This document shows, one piece after another, positions 33,822 to 41,918 of a DNA stretch of 64,000 bases (the stretch's first letter is position 1; each line of letters begins with the position of its first letter). A program made the position numbers and the translations under genes. Source of the DNA: Pollutimonas sp035515055 (lineage in GTDB: Bacteria; Pseudomonadota; Gammaproteobacteria; Burkholderiales; Burkholderiaceae_B); the NCBI GenBank assembly GCA_035515055.1, contig DATJBV010000077.1, forward strand, positions 99,360 to 163,359, in the 5' to 3' direction. Below the pieces are notes generated by a model. The model searched no databases. It worked only from the letters and a program-made list of their open reading frames with translations, and was not told the origin of the DNA.

Positions 33822-35033
33822 TCAGTGGCCTACGCCGGCACGAAAGTCACTCGTGGCAATGTCTGCAGGATAGACCACCTGCACTTTACCGTCCTGAAGT
33901 TGATAAACCGGTGGAGTGTAGGAATTCGCGATGCCGTTCGAGCCAAAGGAAACGGGGGCAAAGAACGTGTTGAATCCACCTTTTTTCAGTTCGGCGCGAA
34001 CGGCATCCCGGTCTTTGCTGCCCGCCCGTTCGATGGCCTGCTGAAGTATGACTCCAACGGCGGCGCCGGACGCTTGCGTGAAATCTGGCGCCGTGCCGAA
34101 TTTGGCCCGGAACAGCTCGACAAACTTGGCTGTCGATCCGAATACATCATCGCTTTTATACGACAGTACGGGGTGGAACCAGCTTGCCGTGGTCACGTTT
34201 TCAGTAAGCTTGCCCGTGGCCGATATCCACTCGTCATAGGCGGGGCCGTTGATCATGGTCAGAGCGGGTACATCGACCCGTAGATCGGCAAGCTGCTTAC
34301 GCGCAAGAATCAGGTCGTTGATATAGCCGGTAATAACGATCCAGTCCGGTTTGGTCGCCGCCACCTGCGTCAATGCCGCGGCGTGATCCAACGTGCCGAT
34401 CGCATAGCGTTCGAAATACACCACGTCGATGCCGCGCTTCTTTGCTGATTTTTCGAACTCATTCGCAAGCGACAACGGATAGAGGTCGTTGCGGGCGAGT
34501 ATCGCTACGCGCTTGGCGCCGGGAATCTTGGCTTTCACCAAATCCGCGATCGGCTCGCTCAGCGTGCTGTTGTCGGTGTACAGGCCAAACAGGTTCTTAT
34601 AACCGAGGTTGAATACTTCGGCGGACGATGCGCTGGATGCCAGCATCGGCACACCGTTCTTTTCCGCCACCGTACTGGCGGCTTTGGCAGCGCCCGAGCC
34701 GAATGGAGAAAACAGAAAGTCGACCTTGTCGTCGGTAATAAGTTTTTCGGCGAGTTGTACGGCCTTGGGCGTATTCGATTGGTAATCGTAATACCGCATT
34801 TCAACGGCGAGTTTCTTGTCGCCTACCTGGATGCCGCCCCGGGCCTTTACCTGATCAAGCCAAAGATCGTAGCCTTGACGCAGCTTGGTGCCCTCCGGCG
34901 CGAGCGCGCCGGTCAGGGGCAAGGGAGCGCCGATGCGCAGCACATCCTGCGCGCCGACGGTGCCCGTCAGCAAAAACAATGAAGCAAAGGCGGCGGCGGA
35001 AACCGCAAGGCGACGCGCAAAATATAAAGACAT
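33822..35033 (-). CDS. livK: LivK-type periplasmic ligand-binding protein
   Basis: 403 residues. Signal peptide to about 28 (LLTGTVGAQD), then a type 1 periplasmic-binding fold: IGAPLPLTGALAPEGTKLRQGYDLW, YYDYQSNTPKAVQLAEKLI, FSPFGSGAAKA and ADIATSDFRAGVGH at the end. The start at 35033 (MSLYFARRL) was chosen over an upstream ATG without a signal. It is preceded by a strong hairpin (35143-35174) separating it from the Bug gene. The ligand is unknown. Confidence 0.9.
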   Translation of the reverse strand: MSLYFARRLAVSAAAFASLFLLTGTVGAQDVLRIGAPLPLTGALAPEGTKLRQGYDLWLDQVKARGGIQVGDKKLAVEMRYYDYQSNTPKAVQLAEKLITDDKVDFLFSPFGSGAAKAASTVAEKNGVPMLASSASSAEVFNLGYKNLFGLYTDNSTLSEPIADLVKAKIPGAKRVAILARNDLYPLSLANEFEKSAKKRGIDVVYFERYAIGTLDHAAALTQVAATKPDWIVITGYINDLILARKQLADLRVDVPALTMINGPAYDEWISATGKLTENVTTASWFHPVLSYKSDDVFGSTAKFVELFRAKFGTAPDFTQASGAAVGVILQQAIERAGSKDRDAVRAELKKGGFNTFFAPVSFGSNGIANSYTPPVYQLQDGKVQVVYPADIATSDFRAGVGH

Positions 35034-35142
35034 GTTCTCATCCCACTGGGCAATGCCGCACGTTGCGTGCAGCCATGCCAGCATCTTAATGAGCGCAGGC
35101 GAAGGGCTCCAAGACTTTCTCCTTGTTTCTATATAACGATAA

Positions 35143-35174
35143 GGGCCAGCACACCGGCGCCGGTGTGCTGGCCC
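35143..35174 (-). terminator. 32-nt perfect palindrome, intergenic terminator or attenuator
   Basis: Arms GGGCCAGCACACCGGC and its exact complement meet at 35158/35159. On the minus strand it begins 16 nt after the Bug receptor stop and is followed by TTATCGTTATAT. It would partly insulate the CoA-transferase/Bug genes from the liv genes. The T-run is imperfect, so read-through is likely. Confidence 0.6.
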
Positions 35175-35190
35175 AGCGGAATGCGTCTAC

Positions 35191-36159
35191 TTAATTGCTT
35201 GTTTCGCGGCTTGCTTTGGCCAGCCGCAATCCCTGCTCCCCTTCCTTGCGGGCGAATTCCACAAATTCGGCGACGGATTGCGCCGGCGCGGCTTCTTCGT
35301 ACATGCCGGCGAACGTGTCTTGTACCTCTTTAGTGGCAAGCACCTGATTACTGGCCTTGAACAAGACGTCGATGACGTTGCTGGGCGTTCCCTTGGGAAC
35401 GAAAATACCCCACCAGTTGGCAATGTTGTAGCCGGGAACGCCAAGGTCGGCGATCGGTTGATATTGCGGAATGAGTTTTGACGGCTTCATGGTGGTCACC
35501 CCGAGGCCAATGGCTTTACCCGTATCGATGGCAGTCCGCGCGGATGGGGCTGTGGCAAACGAAATTTCTGTATCGCCCGCCGCCACCGATTGCGTTGCAG
35601 GCGCGCCCCCCTTGAACGGTATATGCATGAACTGGGTATTGCTGACGCCCATGAACTCTACTGCCGCAAGGTGGGTAATGACACCATTGCCAGATGACGC
35701 AACGTTGATTGTGCCCGGGGCCTTGCGGGCCCGCTGCAACAAATCTTCAACACTGGCGATACCCGACTTCTTGCTCGCTATCAGGATCATGGGCGCAACC
35801 GTAAGGCGGGCAACCGGCATAAAGCTGTCGGCGGTATAGTCGACGTCGTACAGCACGCTGTCACTGCCCATTACGCTGGCATTGCCTAGATACAACGTAT
35901 ATCCATCCCCTTTTGATTTGGCAGCCCGCCCGGCCGCGATGGTACTTCCAGCTCCAGGCCGATTTTCCACGACGACCGGCTGCTTCAAGAGTTGGGACAA
36001 ATTGTTTGCATAGACCCGGCCGACATTGTCGGCGCCGCCCCCAGGGGGAAACCCGATCATCAGCGTGATCGGCTTGGTCGGGTAGCTTTCTGCGCCGTAT
36101 GCAAGTGCGGACGCACCAAGCGCCATAGCGGTAAATACGAGTGTTGTGATTTTTTTCAT
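35191..36159 (-). CDS. Bug-type tripartite tricarboxylate transporter receptor
   Basis: 322 residues. Signal peptide about 1-23 (ALAYGAES). Family signs: YPTKPITLMIGFPPGGGADNVGRVY, VENRPGAGSTIAAGRAAKSKGDGYTLYLG and IPFKGGAPATQSVAAGDTEIS. AGGAG precedes the ATG. It lies 25 nt after the enoyl-CoA hydratase stop. This cluster thus encodes two different high-affinity binding systems, a Bug receptor and a Liv importer. Confidence 0.92.
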   Translation of the reverse strand: MKKITTLVFTAMALGASALAYGAESYPTKPITLMIGFPPGGGADNVGRVYANNLSQLLKQPVVVENRPGAGSTIAAGRAAKSKGDGYTLYLGNASVMGSDSVLYDVDYTADSFMPVARLTVAPMILIASKKSGIASVEDLLQRARKAPGTINVASSGNGVITHLAAVEFMGVSNTQFMHIPFKGGAPATQSVAAGDTEISFATAPSARTAIDTGKAIGLGVTTMKPSKLIPQYQPIADLGVPGYNIANWWGIFVPKGTPSNVIDVLFKASNQVLATKEVQDTFAGMYEEAAPAQSVAEFVEFARKEGEQGLRLAKASRETSN

Positions 36160-36184
36160 AGTTGTCTCCTGTTTGATGAACTAT

Positions 36185-36979
36185 CTAATTTCCGTTGAAC
36201 CGCGGCTGCCTCTTTTCCCGCCAGGCCAAAGCGCCTTCCGCTATGTCCCTTGAAGCTTCTGAACTGCGCACGCTCGACTCGATTTCTTGGGTATCCACCT
36301 GGGCACGGGCGATGAGATTCAAGTGTTTCTTTATGCCCAGCAGGGCAATCGGCGCCATGCCAACAAGCAGCTGGCTCAGCTCGTCCACCCGGTTGGCCAA
36401 CTGATGCTCTTCCGTCACTTCCGTCAGGAAGCCAATACGCAGCATTTCATCGGCATCTATTTTTTCCGCCGTCAGGAAAAGGCGCTTGGCGTGATTGAGT
36501 CCGAGGCGGGATATATAACGAGCCATGCCGCCCGGATAAAAATGCAGCCCCAGCTTGGCTGCGGGCATGAACATGTTTGCGGCGGGAACGCCGATCCTGA
36601 AATCGCAGGCCAGGCAAAGATCTGTACCGCCGCCGTATGCGCCGCCGTTTATGGCGGCGATCGTGACGGGCCGCGCGTTTTCGATCAAGTCCATGGTTTC
36701 ACCGAAGAAAATCGAGCTGGGCGCATCGGCAGCCGCCAATGACGAGATGTCATAGCCACTGCAAAAATATTTGCCTTCGGCGGTAAACCTCAGCACGAGC
36801 ACATCTTCCGTGTTATTGACCGTGTCAATGTAGCTGCGTAGCGTCTTAAGGTCTTGCGGACTCAAGCGGTTTGCATGTGCGGGTTTGCGGAACCGCACTG
36901 TCGCCACCCGGCCCTGGATGATAAGCTCAGGCGCCGTCGCTTCGATGCTGCCGCTAGCAATATTATTTACTTCTGCCAT
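36185..36979 (-). CDS. enoyl-CoA hydratase/isomerase (crotonase) family enzyme
   Basis: 264 residues of the crotonase fold. The oxyanion-hole regions are FCSGYDISSLAA and AINGGAYGGGTDLCLACDFRIG; AKLGLHFYPGGMARYISRLG and EKIDADEMLRIGFLTEV follow. The usual catalytic Glu positions are not both clear in AYGGGTDLCL, so hydratase, isomerase or hydrolase activity cannot be separated. It lies 26 nt after the CoA-transferase gene, consistent with beta-oxidation-like steps on a CoA thioester. Confidence 0.88.
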   Translation of the reverse strand: MAEVNNIASGSIEATAPELIIQGRVATVRFRKPAHANRLSPQDLKTLRSYIDTVNNTEDVLVLRFTAEGKYFCSGYDISSLAAADAPSSIFFGETMDLIENARPVTIAAINGGAYGGGTDLCLACDFRIGVPAANMFMPAAKLGLHFYPGGMARYISRLGLNHAKRLFLTAEKIDADEMLRIGFLTEVTEEHQLANRVDELSQLLVGMAPIALLGIKKHLNLIARAQVDTQEIESSVRSSEASRDIAEGALAWREKRQPRFNGN

Positions 36980-37005
36980 GATTGCCGCCGTTCAAATGTT
37001 GATGT

Positions 37006-38226
37006 TCAAGGCAATGGTGCCAAAGACGCGCCCTGATGAATTACCTGCTGCTCCAGCAGGCGTTCTATCTCGTCGGGGCTGAAGCCATAATTCAAGAACA
37101 CACTATTTGTATGCTCGCCAAACAATGGCGGGGGCAGGCGCACCGATGAACTATTGTCGGCCTGCGACAGGCTGACCGGCAGGCCCACCTGTTTAAGCTC
37201 TCCCAGCGTTGGGTGCATGACGCTCTGGACCAGATTACATGCCAATACCTGCGGATCATTGAATACATCGTCCAGCTTATTGATGGGTCCGGCGGGTATT
37301 CCATGTTCGATCATTATGGGCGTCCACTCCATGCGTGTTCTGCGCTTGAGGCTCTGCTCCAGCAATTCCTTCAATACATGGCGATTCTGCATGCGTTCGG
37401 CGTTCGTGAGAAAGCGCGGGTCCACCGTGAGCGCATCGAGCTCCAATATTGAGCATAGTTTTGTCCACATCGCGCTGGTCGCGGGCGCCAGATTCAGCGG
37501 ACCGTCCGCTGTTTCAAACGTGCCATATGGCGCAATTACGGGATGAACATTGCCGCAAGGCTCAGGAATTTCCTGCACACTTAGATAGCGTTGACCTTGG
37601 ACACTCAACAAGCCCACCAGGCTCGCCAGGAGCGAGGTCTCGACGTGCTGGCCCCGGCCGCTATTCTTCAGCTCGACGACAGCCGCCAAAATACCTATGA
37701 CGATCCACATCCCGGCAGTAAGGTCGCCGATTGCCGTGCCTACGCGGGTGGGGCCCGATTCGTTTGTACCGGTCAGGCTCATGAATCCTGAATAGCCCTG
37801 CGCTATTTGGTCGAAGCCAGCCCAGTGCTTGGCAGGTCCTTTGCTTCCAAACCCCGAAATAGAAGCCATGATCAGCTCTGGCTTTTCCAGCGCAAGCGAT
37901 TCATAGCCCATGCCCATGTTTTCCATGGTGCCAACTTTGAAGTTCTCGACCACAATATCCGACTTCAGCGCCATCTTGCGAATAAGCGCCAACCCCTCCG
38001 CGCTCCGGAAGTCGACGCCTATGCCTTTCTTATTGCGATTGGCACTTAGATAATAAACGCTTATGTCTTCATCGAACGGCCCCCATTGGCGGACCATGTC
38101 GCCGGCCGGAGTCGGTTCAACCTTGATGACTTCGGCGCCGAGATCACCCAGTATCATCGTGCTGAAGGGACCCGACAACGCGCGGGTCAGGTCTAGAACT
38201 TTCAAACCTGCTAGTGGTAGGCTCAT
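37006..38226 (-). CDS. class III (CaiB/BaiF, Frc-type) CoA-transferase
   Basis: 406 residues. LAGLKVLDLTRALSGPFSTMILGDLGAEVIKVE (outlined) is the family N-terminus, with the catalytic Asp expected in the DIVVENFKVGTMENMG region and GFDQIAQGYSGFMSLTG and EHGIPAGPINKLDDVFNDPQ later. It activates an organic acid by CoA transfer. The start at 38226 (MSLPLAG) follows CAGGAG; upstream in-frame Met residues lie outside the conserved fold. First gene of the minus-strand catabolic unit, divergent from a LysR gene. Confidence 0.92.
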   Translation of the reverse strand: MSLPLAGLKVLDLTRALSGPFSTMILGDLGAEVIKVEPTPAGDMVRQWGPFDEDISVYYLSANRNKKGIGVDFRSAEGLALIRKMALKSDIVVENFKVGTMENMGMGYESLALEKPELIMASISGFGSKGPAKHWAGFDQIAQGYSGFMSLTGTNESGPTRVGTAIGDLTAGMWIVIGILAAVVELKNSGRGQHVETSLLASLVGLLSVQGQRYLSVQEIPEPCGNVHPVIAPYGTFETADGPLNLAPATSAMWTKLCSILELDALTVDPRFLTNAERMQNRHVLKELLEQSLKRRTRMEWTPIMIEHGIPAGPINKLDDVFNDPQVLACNLVQSVMHPTLGELKQVGLPVSLSQADNSSSVRLPPPLFGEHTNSVFLNYGFSPDEIERLLEQQVIHQGASLAPLP

Positions 38227-38300
38227 GGGGCTTGTCTCCTGTAATGGTCGGATTCTAGGCAAGCCCCGTACTGATTGAAAATACTGTTTAATGATCCCGC

Positions 38301-38317
38301 TATAAGGCATACTTATA
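38301..38317. promoter_or_regulatory. LysR-type operator (T-N11-A)
   Basis: TATAAG-GCATA-CTTATA is a perfect 6+5+6 palindrome containing a T-N11-A core (38303 and 38315). It lies 29 nt before the LysR start and 75 nt before the CoA-transferase start, the classic position for LysR autoregulation with control of the divergent gene. Confidence 0.55.
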
Positions 38318-38345
38318 CCTTCTTTTATATGCATCGGCCAACTCC

Positions 38346-39269
38346 ATGAACTTGCGGCAGCTTCACTATTTTGTACGGGTGTTCGAAATGGAGAACATCA
38401 GTCGGGCCGCTGAAAGCCTGCATGTGGCCCAGCCGGCAGTAAGCCAGCAGTTGGCCTTGCTGGAGAATGATTTGGGGGTTCGTTTACTGACAAGGGGTGC
38501 CAAGGGCGTACATCCTACGCAGGAAGGGGTCCTTTTGTATCGGCATGCCCAGACCATCCTGAGACACGTCGATAGCACGCGCAGCTTGTTGGCGAAGAAC
38601 GATGACCATATTGCGGGGACGGTATCCATGGGCCTGCCGTCCAGCACGGCGCGCATGATTTCGTTGCCGTTGATGAAACTGGTCAAACAAGAGTGCCCGG
38701 GCGTCGTGCTTGAGATTGTCGACATTCCGAGCGCCGACCTGACCAAGCTGGTGCTTCAGGGACGAGTGGATTTTTCATTGTCGCCCGACCAGCAACCCAT
38801 AAAAGGCATAACGACAATGCCGCTTATGGTGGAAGATCTGTTTCTGCTGACGCACTTCAGCTCGACGTTGCCACTGAATGGCGTTTCCATCGGCAGCATC
38901 ACCGATTTACCGTTAATTCTTCCCAGTCTGCCCAATCAACTGAGGGCGCGTGTCGATCATGCTTTTTTATCAGCCCGCCTGACGTACAACCTGTTCGCTG
39001 AAGCAAGCACGTCCGCCATCCTAATCCCCGCCGTCCGCGAAAATGTGGCCGCCACCATTTTGCCGTACTCAGCAGCTCAGCCGGAGATCACCGGCGGCCT
39101 TATTGCGTGCCATTCACTGGATATGAAACTGTCCCGCGAGATTGTCTTGTGTTTCAGCGACAGCCTTCCGCTGACGCCCGCTGTGAGCAAGGTCATCAAG
39201 TTGGTGAAGCAACTGATCAAGGAGGTGGTTGCTGAATCCCGATGGCTAGGTTGCCGGTTGCTGTACTGA
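38346..39269 (+). CDS. LysR-family transcriptional regulator
   Basis: 307 residues. HTH in MNLRQLHYFVRVFEMENISR and AAESLHVAQPAVSQQLALLE, the same layout as Nac/Cbl-like LysR proteins, then LLTRGAKGVHPTQEG and a LysR substrate domain about 90-300. It is divergent from the CoA-transferase/hydratase/Bug/Liv unit with a T-N11-A palindrome between them, so it is the likely regulator of that pathway. Confidence 0.92.
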   Translation: MNLRQLHYFVRVFEMENISRAAESLHVAQPAVSQQLALLENDLGVRLLTRGAKGVHPTQEGVLLYRHAQTILRHVDSTRSLLAKNDDHIAGTVSMGLPSSTARMISLPLMKLVKQECPGVVLEIVDIPSADLTKLVLQGRVDFSLSPDQQPIKGITTMPLMVEDLFLLTHFSSTLPLNGVSIGSITDLPLILPSLPNQLRARVDHAFLSARLTYNLFAEASTSAILIPAVRENVAATILPYSAAQPEITGGLIACHSLDMKLSREIVLCFSDSLPLTPAVSKVIKLVKQLIKEVVAESRWLGCRLLY

Positions 39270-39308
39270 AATAGTGGCGCGGCCCGGACACACAAGGCCT
39301 GTTTTCAG

Positions 39309-40604
39309 CTACTTCGGCGCAATGCGCTTCACCAGCAACTGATCGATCCGATAGTGATCCACATCGACCACTTCGAACTTCACGCCCGCGTATTCGACGC
39401 TGTCGGTGGGCTTGGGTACCTTGCGCAACATGAACATCATGAATCCCGCCGCGGTTTCGTAGTTTTCCTCTTCGGGAAGCTGATCAATCCCCATGGCGCG
39501 TTTAAGTTCTTCAATCGCCGTGCTGCCGTCGATCAGCCATGAGCCGTCCTCGCGCTCGAGGATTTGATGGTTTTCATCAAGAGGACTGCCCCAGTTGCCC
39601 ATGACGGTTACCATGATATCGCTCAGCGTGATCACCCCTATGACGAGCGCGTACTCGTTGATGACGATGGCAAAGGTCTCTTTTGACGCCCGGAATTTAT
39701 CCAGCAATTCAGACAGCTTCAGGGTATCGGGAATGATGAGCACCGTGCGGAGACTGGCCTCATTGATCTGAAAGGAAGATTGCTTGCTCAGCCAAAGAAC
39801 CAATATGTCCCTGGTATCCACATAGCCGATCACGTGATCTATCACGCCGTCGCATACCGGAAACTTTGAATAGGGATGCAAGGCGATTTTCTGGCGGATG
39901 CTATCTTCCGGTTCGCTCAAGTTGATGAAGACAATGCTGTCCCTGTTCGTCATGCACGACGACACAAGCCGCGATTCCAGCTCGAATACGTTTTGAATGA
40001 AGTGCTGCTCTTGCTGCTGCAGCACGCCCGCTTGCGCCCCTGCCTCGACGACTGCCGAGATATCGTCGAAGGTGATGTTGTCTTCGCGCGCGGTGTTCAC
40101 ATTGAACAGCCTGAACAGCAAATTCGCCACCAGATTCAACAGGTAAGAAAAAGGCCTGCAAATGCGGATGAATAGATTGATGGGGTGAATGACGGCGACG
40201 GCGAAACGTTCAGGGGCCATCATGGCCAGGCGTTTGGGCATAAGGTCGGAGAACAGCACGAACAGCAGGGTGACAAAAATAAACGACAAGACGAAGCTGA
40301 TTTGTTCTGCCCACACACCCGTGTATATGTGGCTTAACAAACCAAGAAAATAGGGACGAAATGTCGCCTCGCCCAGAATGCCGCCAAGGATTGCCACGGC
40401 ATTCAATCCGATTTGCGATGCGGCAAAGAAGCTGGCGGATTGCGCCTGTATTGCCATCACCTTCAAGGCCCTGCCGTCTCCCGCTTCCGCCATGAGCTTG
40501 AGCTTTATTTTGCGCGCTGCCGCGAGAGCAATTTCAGTCAAGGACAGAAAGCCGGCGGCCAACACCAGTATCACCAGCACCACAATACTTTGAGTTAAGC
40601 TCAC
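39309..40604 (-). CDS. CNNM/CorC (HlyC)-type membrane protein with CBS domains
   Basis: 431 residues. DUF21/CNNM transmembrane domain about 1-190 (FLSLTEIALAAARKIKLKLM, VLFSDLMPKRLAMMAPERFA), CBS pair about 205-325 (MTNRDSIVFINLSE, VITLSDIMVTVMG) and a C-terminal CorC_HlyC domain about 345-428 (DGSWLIDGSTAIEELKRAMG). Relatives are Mg/Co-related transporters, often misnamed hemolysins. The GTG start at 40604 has AGGA about 6 nt upstream. Confidence 0.92.
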   Translation of the reverse strand: MSLTQSIVVLVILVLAAGFLSLTEIALAAARKIKLKLMAEAGDGRALKVMAIQAQSASFFAASQIGLNAVAILGGILGEATFRPYFLGLLSHIYTGVWAEQISFVLSFIFVTLLFVLFSDLMPKRLAMMAPERFAVAVIHPINLFIRICRPFSYLLNLVANLLFRLFNVNTAREDNITFDDISAVVEAGAQAGVLQQQEQHFIQNVFELESRLVSSCMTNRDSIVFINLSEPEDSIRQKIALHPYSKFPVCDGVIDHVIGYVDTRDILVLWLSKQSSFQINEASLRTVLIIPDTLKLSELLDKFRASKETFAIVINEYALVIGVITLSDIMVTVMGNWGSPLDENHQILEREDGSWLIDGSTAIEELKRAMGIDQLPEEENYETAAGFMMFMLRKVPKPTDSVEYAGVKFEVVDVDHYRIDQLLVKRIAPK

Positions 40605-40666
40605 GGCCCGTCCTTAGGTCAAAGCTGAATGATACAGAATAGACGACGCGGAAGCCGTACACCCCA

Positions 40667-40695
40667 TTGACGCGTCCCTATGGCACCCATACCCT
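40667..40695 (+). promoter_or_regulatory. candidate promoter of the LprI-like gene
   Basis: TTGACG at 40667-40672 and TACCCT at 40690-40695 are separated by 17 nt, 46 nt before the ATG at 40741. The -35 box is good and the -10 box is weak. Confidence 0.3.
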
Positions 40696-40740
40696 GCCTA
40701 GATCGCGATGTACCATTCGACGGATGCAAAGGAGAACTTC

Positions 40741-41133
40741 ATGGCCCGCCTGCTATTGCTATTGCTGTCCGCGCTTCCTATCTCGTCCTTTGCTGAAATG
40801 TATGATGCGGAGTACGGTAGATGCAACAAATTAACGACTGTGGATATCGTTGACTGCGTAGGCAAGGCCGCAAAGAGCTGGGACCGGCGGCTGAATGAGT
40901 CATACCAGGCGTTGCTTGAGCGGACCGAGGCCGCACAGCAAGGGTCATTGAAAACGGCGCAACGCCAATGGATTAAATATCGCGATGCCAACTGCCAATT
41001 TTACGCCAGCGGTTCAGGCACCATTGTTCAGGTTGAGGCAGCCGAATGCATGCGAGCCATGACGAAAGCACGGACTTGCGAACTCCAATCCGCAAATAAT
41101 ATGGAAGGCCGATCAAGTCTTGAATGCAGTTGA
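40741..41133 (+). CDS. LprI-like (DUF1311) periplasmic protein
   Basis: 130 residues. Signal peptide about 1-20 (LLLLLLSALPISSFAEM), then a DUF1311/LprI N-terminal-type domain with Cys residues and LNESYQALLERTEAAQQGSL, QRQWIKYRDANCQFYA and ECMRAMTKARTCEL. Some relatives inhibit lysozyme. The ATG at 40741 has AGGAG 7 nt upstream. Confidence 0.88.
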   Translation: MARLLLLLLSALPISSFAEMYDAEYGRCNKLTTVDIVDCVGKAAKSWDRRLNESYQALLERTEAAQQGSLKTAQRQWIKYRDANCQFYASGSGTIVQVEAAECMRAMTKARTCELQSANNMEGRSSLECS

Positions 41134-41137
41134 CTTC

Positions 41138-41851
41138 CTAGGCCGCATCGTCCCCAGGCTGAGCCAGGGCGGCCACCTCGAGGGAGGTCAGATAACGCGA
41201 TTCCCCCGGCTGCAGGTCGGCATCCAGGGAAATTGGACCGATGCGTTCCCGATGCAGGGCAAGAACGTGGTTGCCTAAAGACGCGAACATGCGCCTGACC
41301 TGGTGGTATTTTCCTTCCTGTATCGTCAGCCGCGCACAGCGTTCATCGACTCGCTCAAGCACGGCGGGGAGCGTGGGCTTGTCTTCGCCCTCCAACAAAA
41401 TTCCCGCCTCGAACACGGCCTCGGCATTCTCAGGAAGGGGTTCGGCCAGGGTGGCAAGATAGACCTTGTCGCAGCGGTGGCGCGGTGAAATGATGCGGTG
41501 CGTCCACTGGCCGTCGTCCGTAATCAGTATCAGTCCAGTGGTCTCCACATCCAGCCGGCCCACTGTGTGCAGCCGATCACGTTTATCGACATCGAGCAGG
41601 CTCATGACAGGAGGATACTGGCTGTTGCGTATCGTGCATTCATAACCGGCTGGCTTGTTCAGCATAAGGTAGCGCAGCCCAATAATGGCAAGCACTTCCT
41701 CTTCCCACTTTACCTCGTCGCCGTCCCGCACGACGTGCGTGCCGCGCTTGATCACTTCACCGTTGACGGTGACTTCACCGCTCAACAACGCCGACCGCGC
41801 CTGCGAGCGTGTCAAGTCGGTGCTCTCACAAAGATACTTATCCAGACGCAT
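41138..41851 (-). CDS. rsuA: 16S rRNA pseudouridine synthase RsuA family
   Basis: 237 residues. N-terminal S4 RNA-binding domain (MRLDKYLCESTDLTRSQARS, about 1-60), then the pseudouridine synthase fold with the catalytic Asp in VGRLDVETTGLILITDDG and the family motif EGKYHQVRRMFASLGNHV. RsuA makes pseudouridine 516 in 16S rRNA. It converges on the LprI-like gene with a 4-nt gap. RluE/F-type specificity cannot be fully excluded, but YPPVMSLLDV and the length fit RsuA. Confidence 0.9.
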   Translation of the reverse strand: MRLDKYLCESTDLTRSQARSALLSGEVTVNGEVIKRGTHVVRDGDEVKWEEEVLAIIGLRYLMLNKPAGYECTIRNSQYPPVMSLLDVDKRDRLHTVGRLDVETTGLILITDDGQWTHRIISPRHRCDKVYLATLAEPLPENAEAVFEAGILLEGEDKPTLPAVLERVDERCARLTIQEGKYHQVRRMFASLGNHVLALHRERIGPISLDADLQPGESRYLTSLEVAALAQPGDDAA

Positions 41852-41918
41852 TCAAATTCCACATGATTTTTACTCGACGTAATATACCCGAGAGCCCTCG
41901 CGCATGGTTCGCAGCGTC

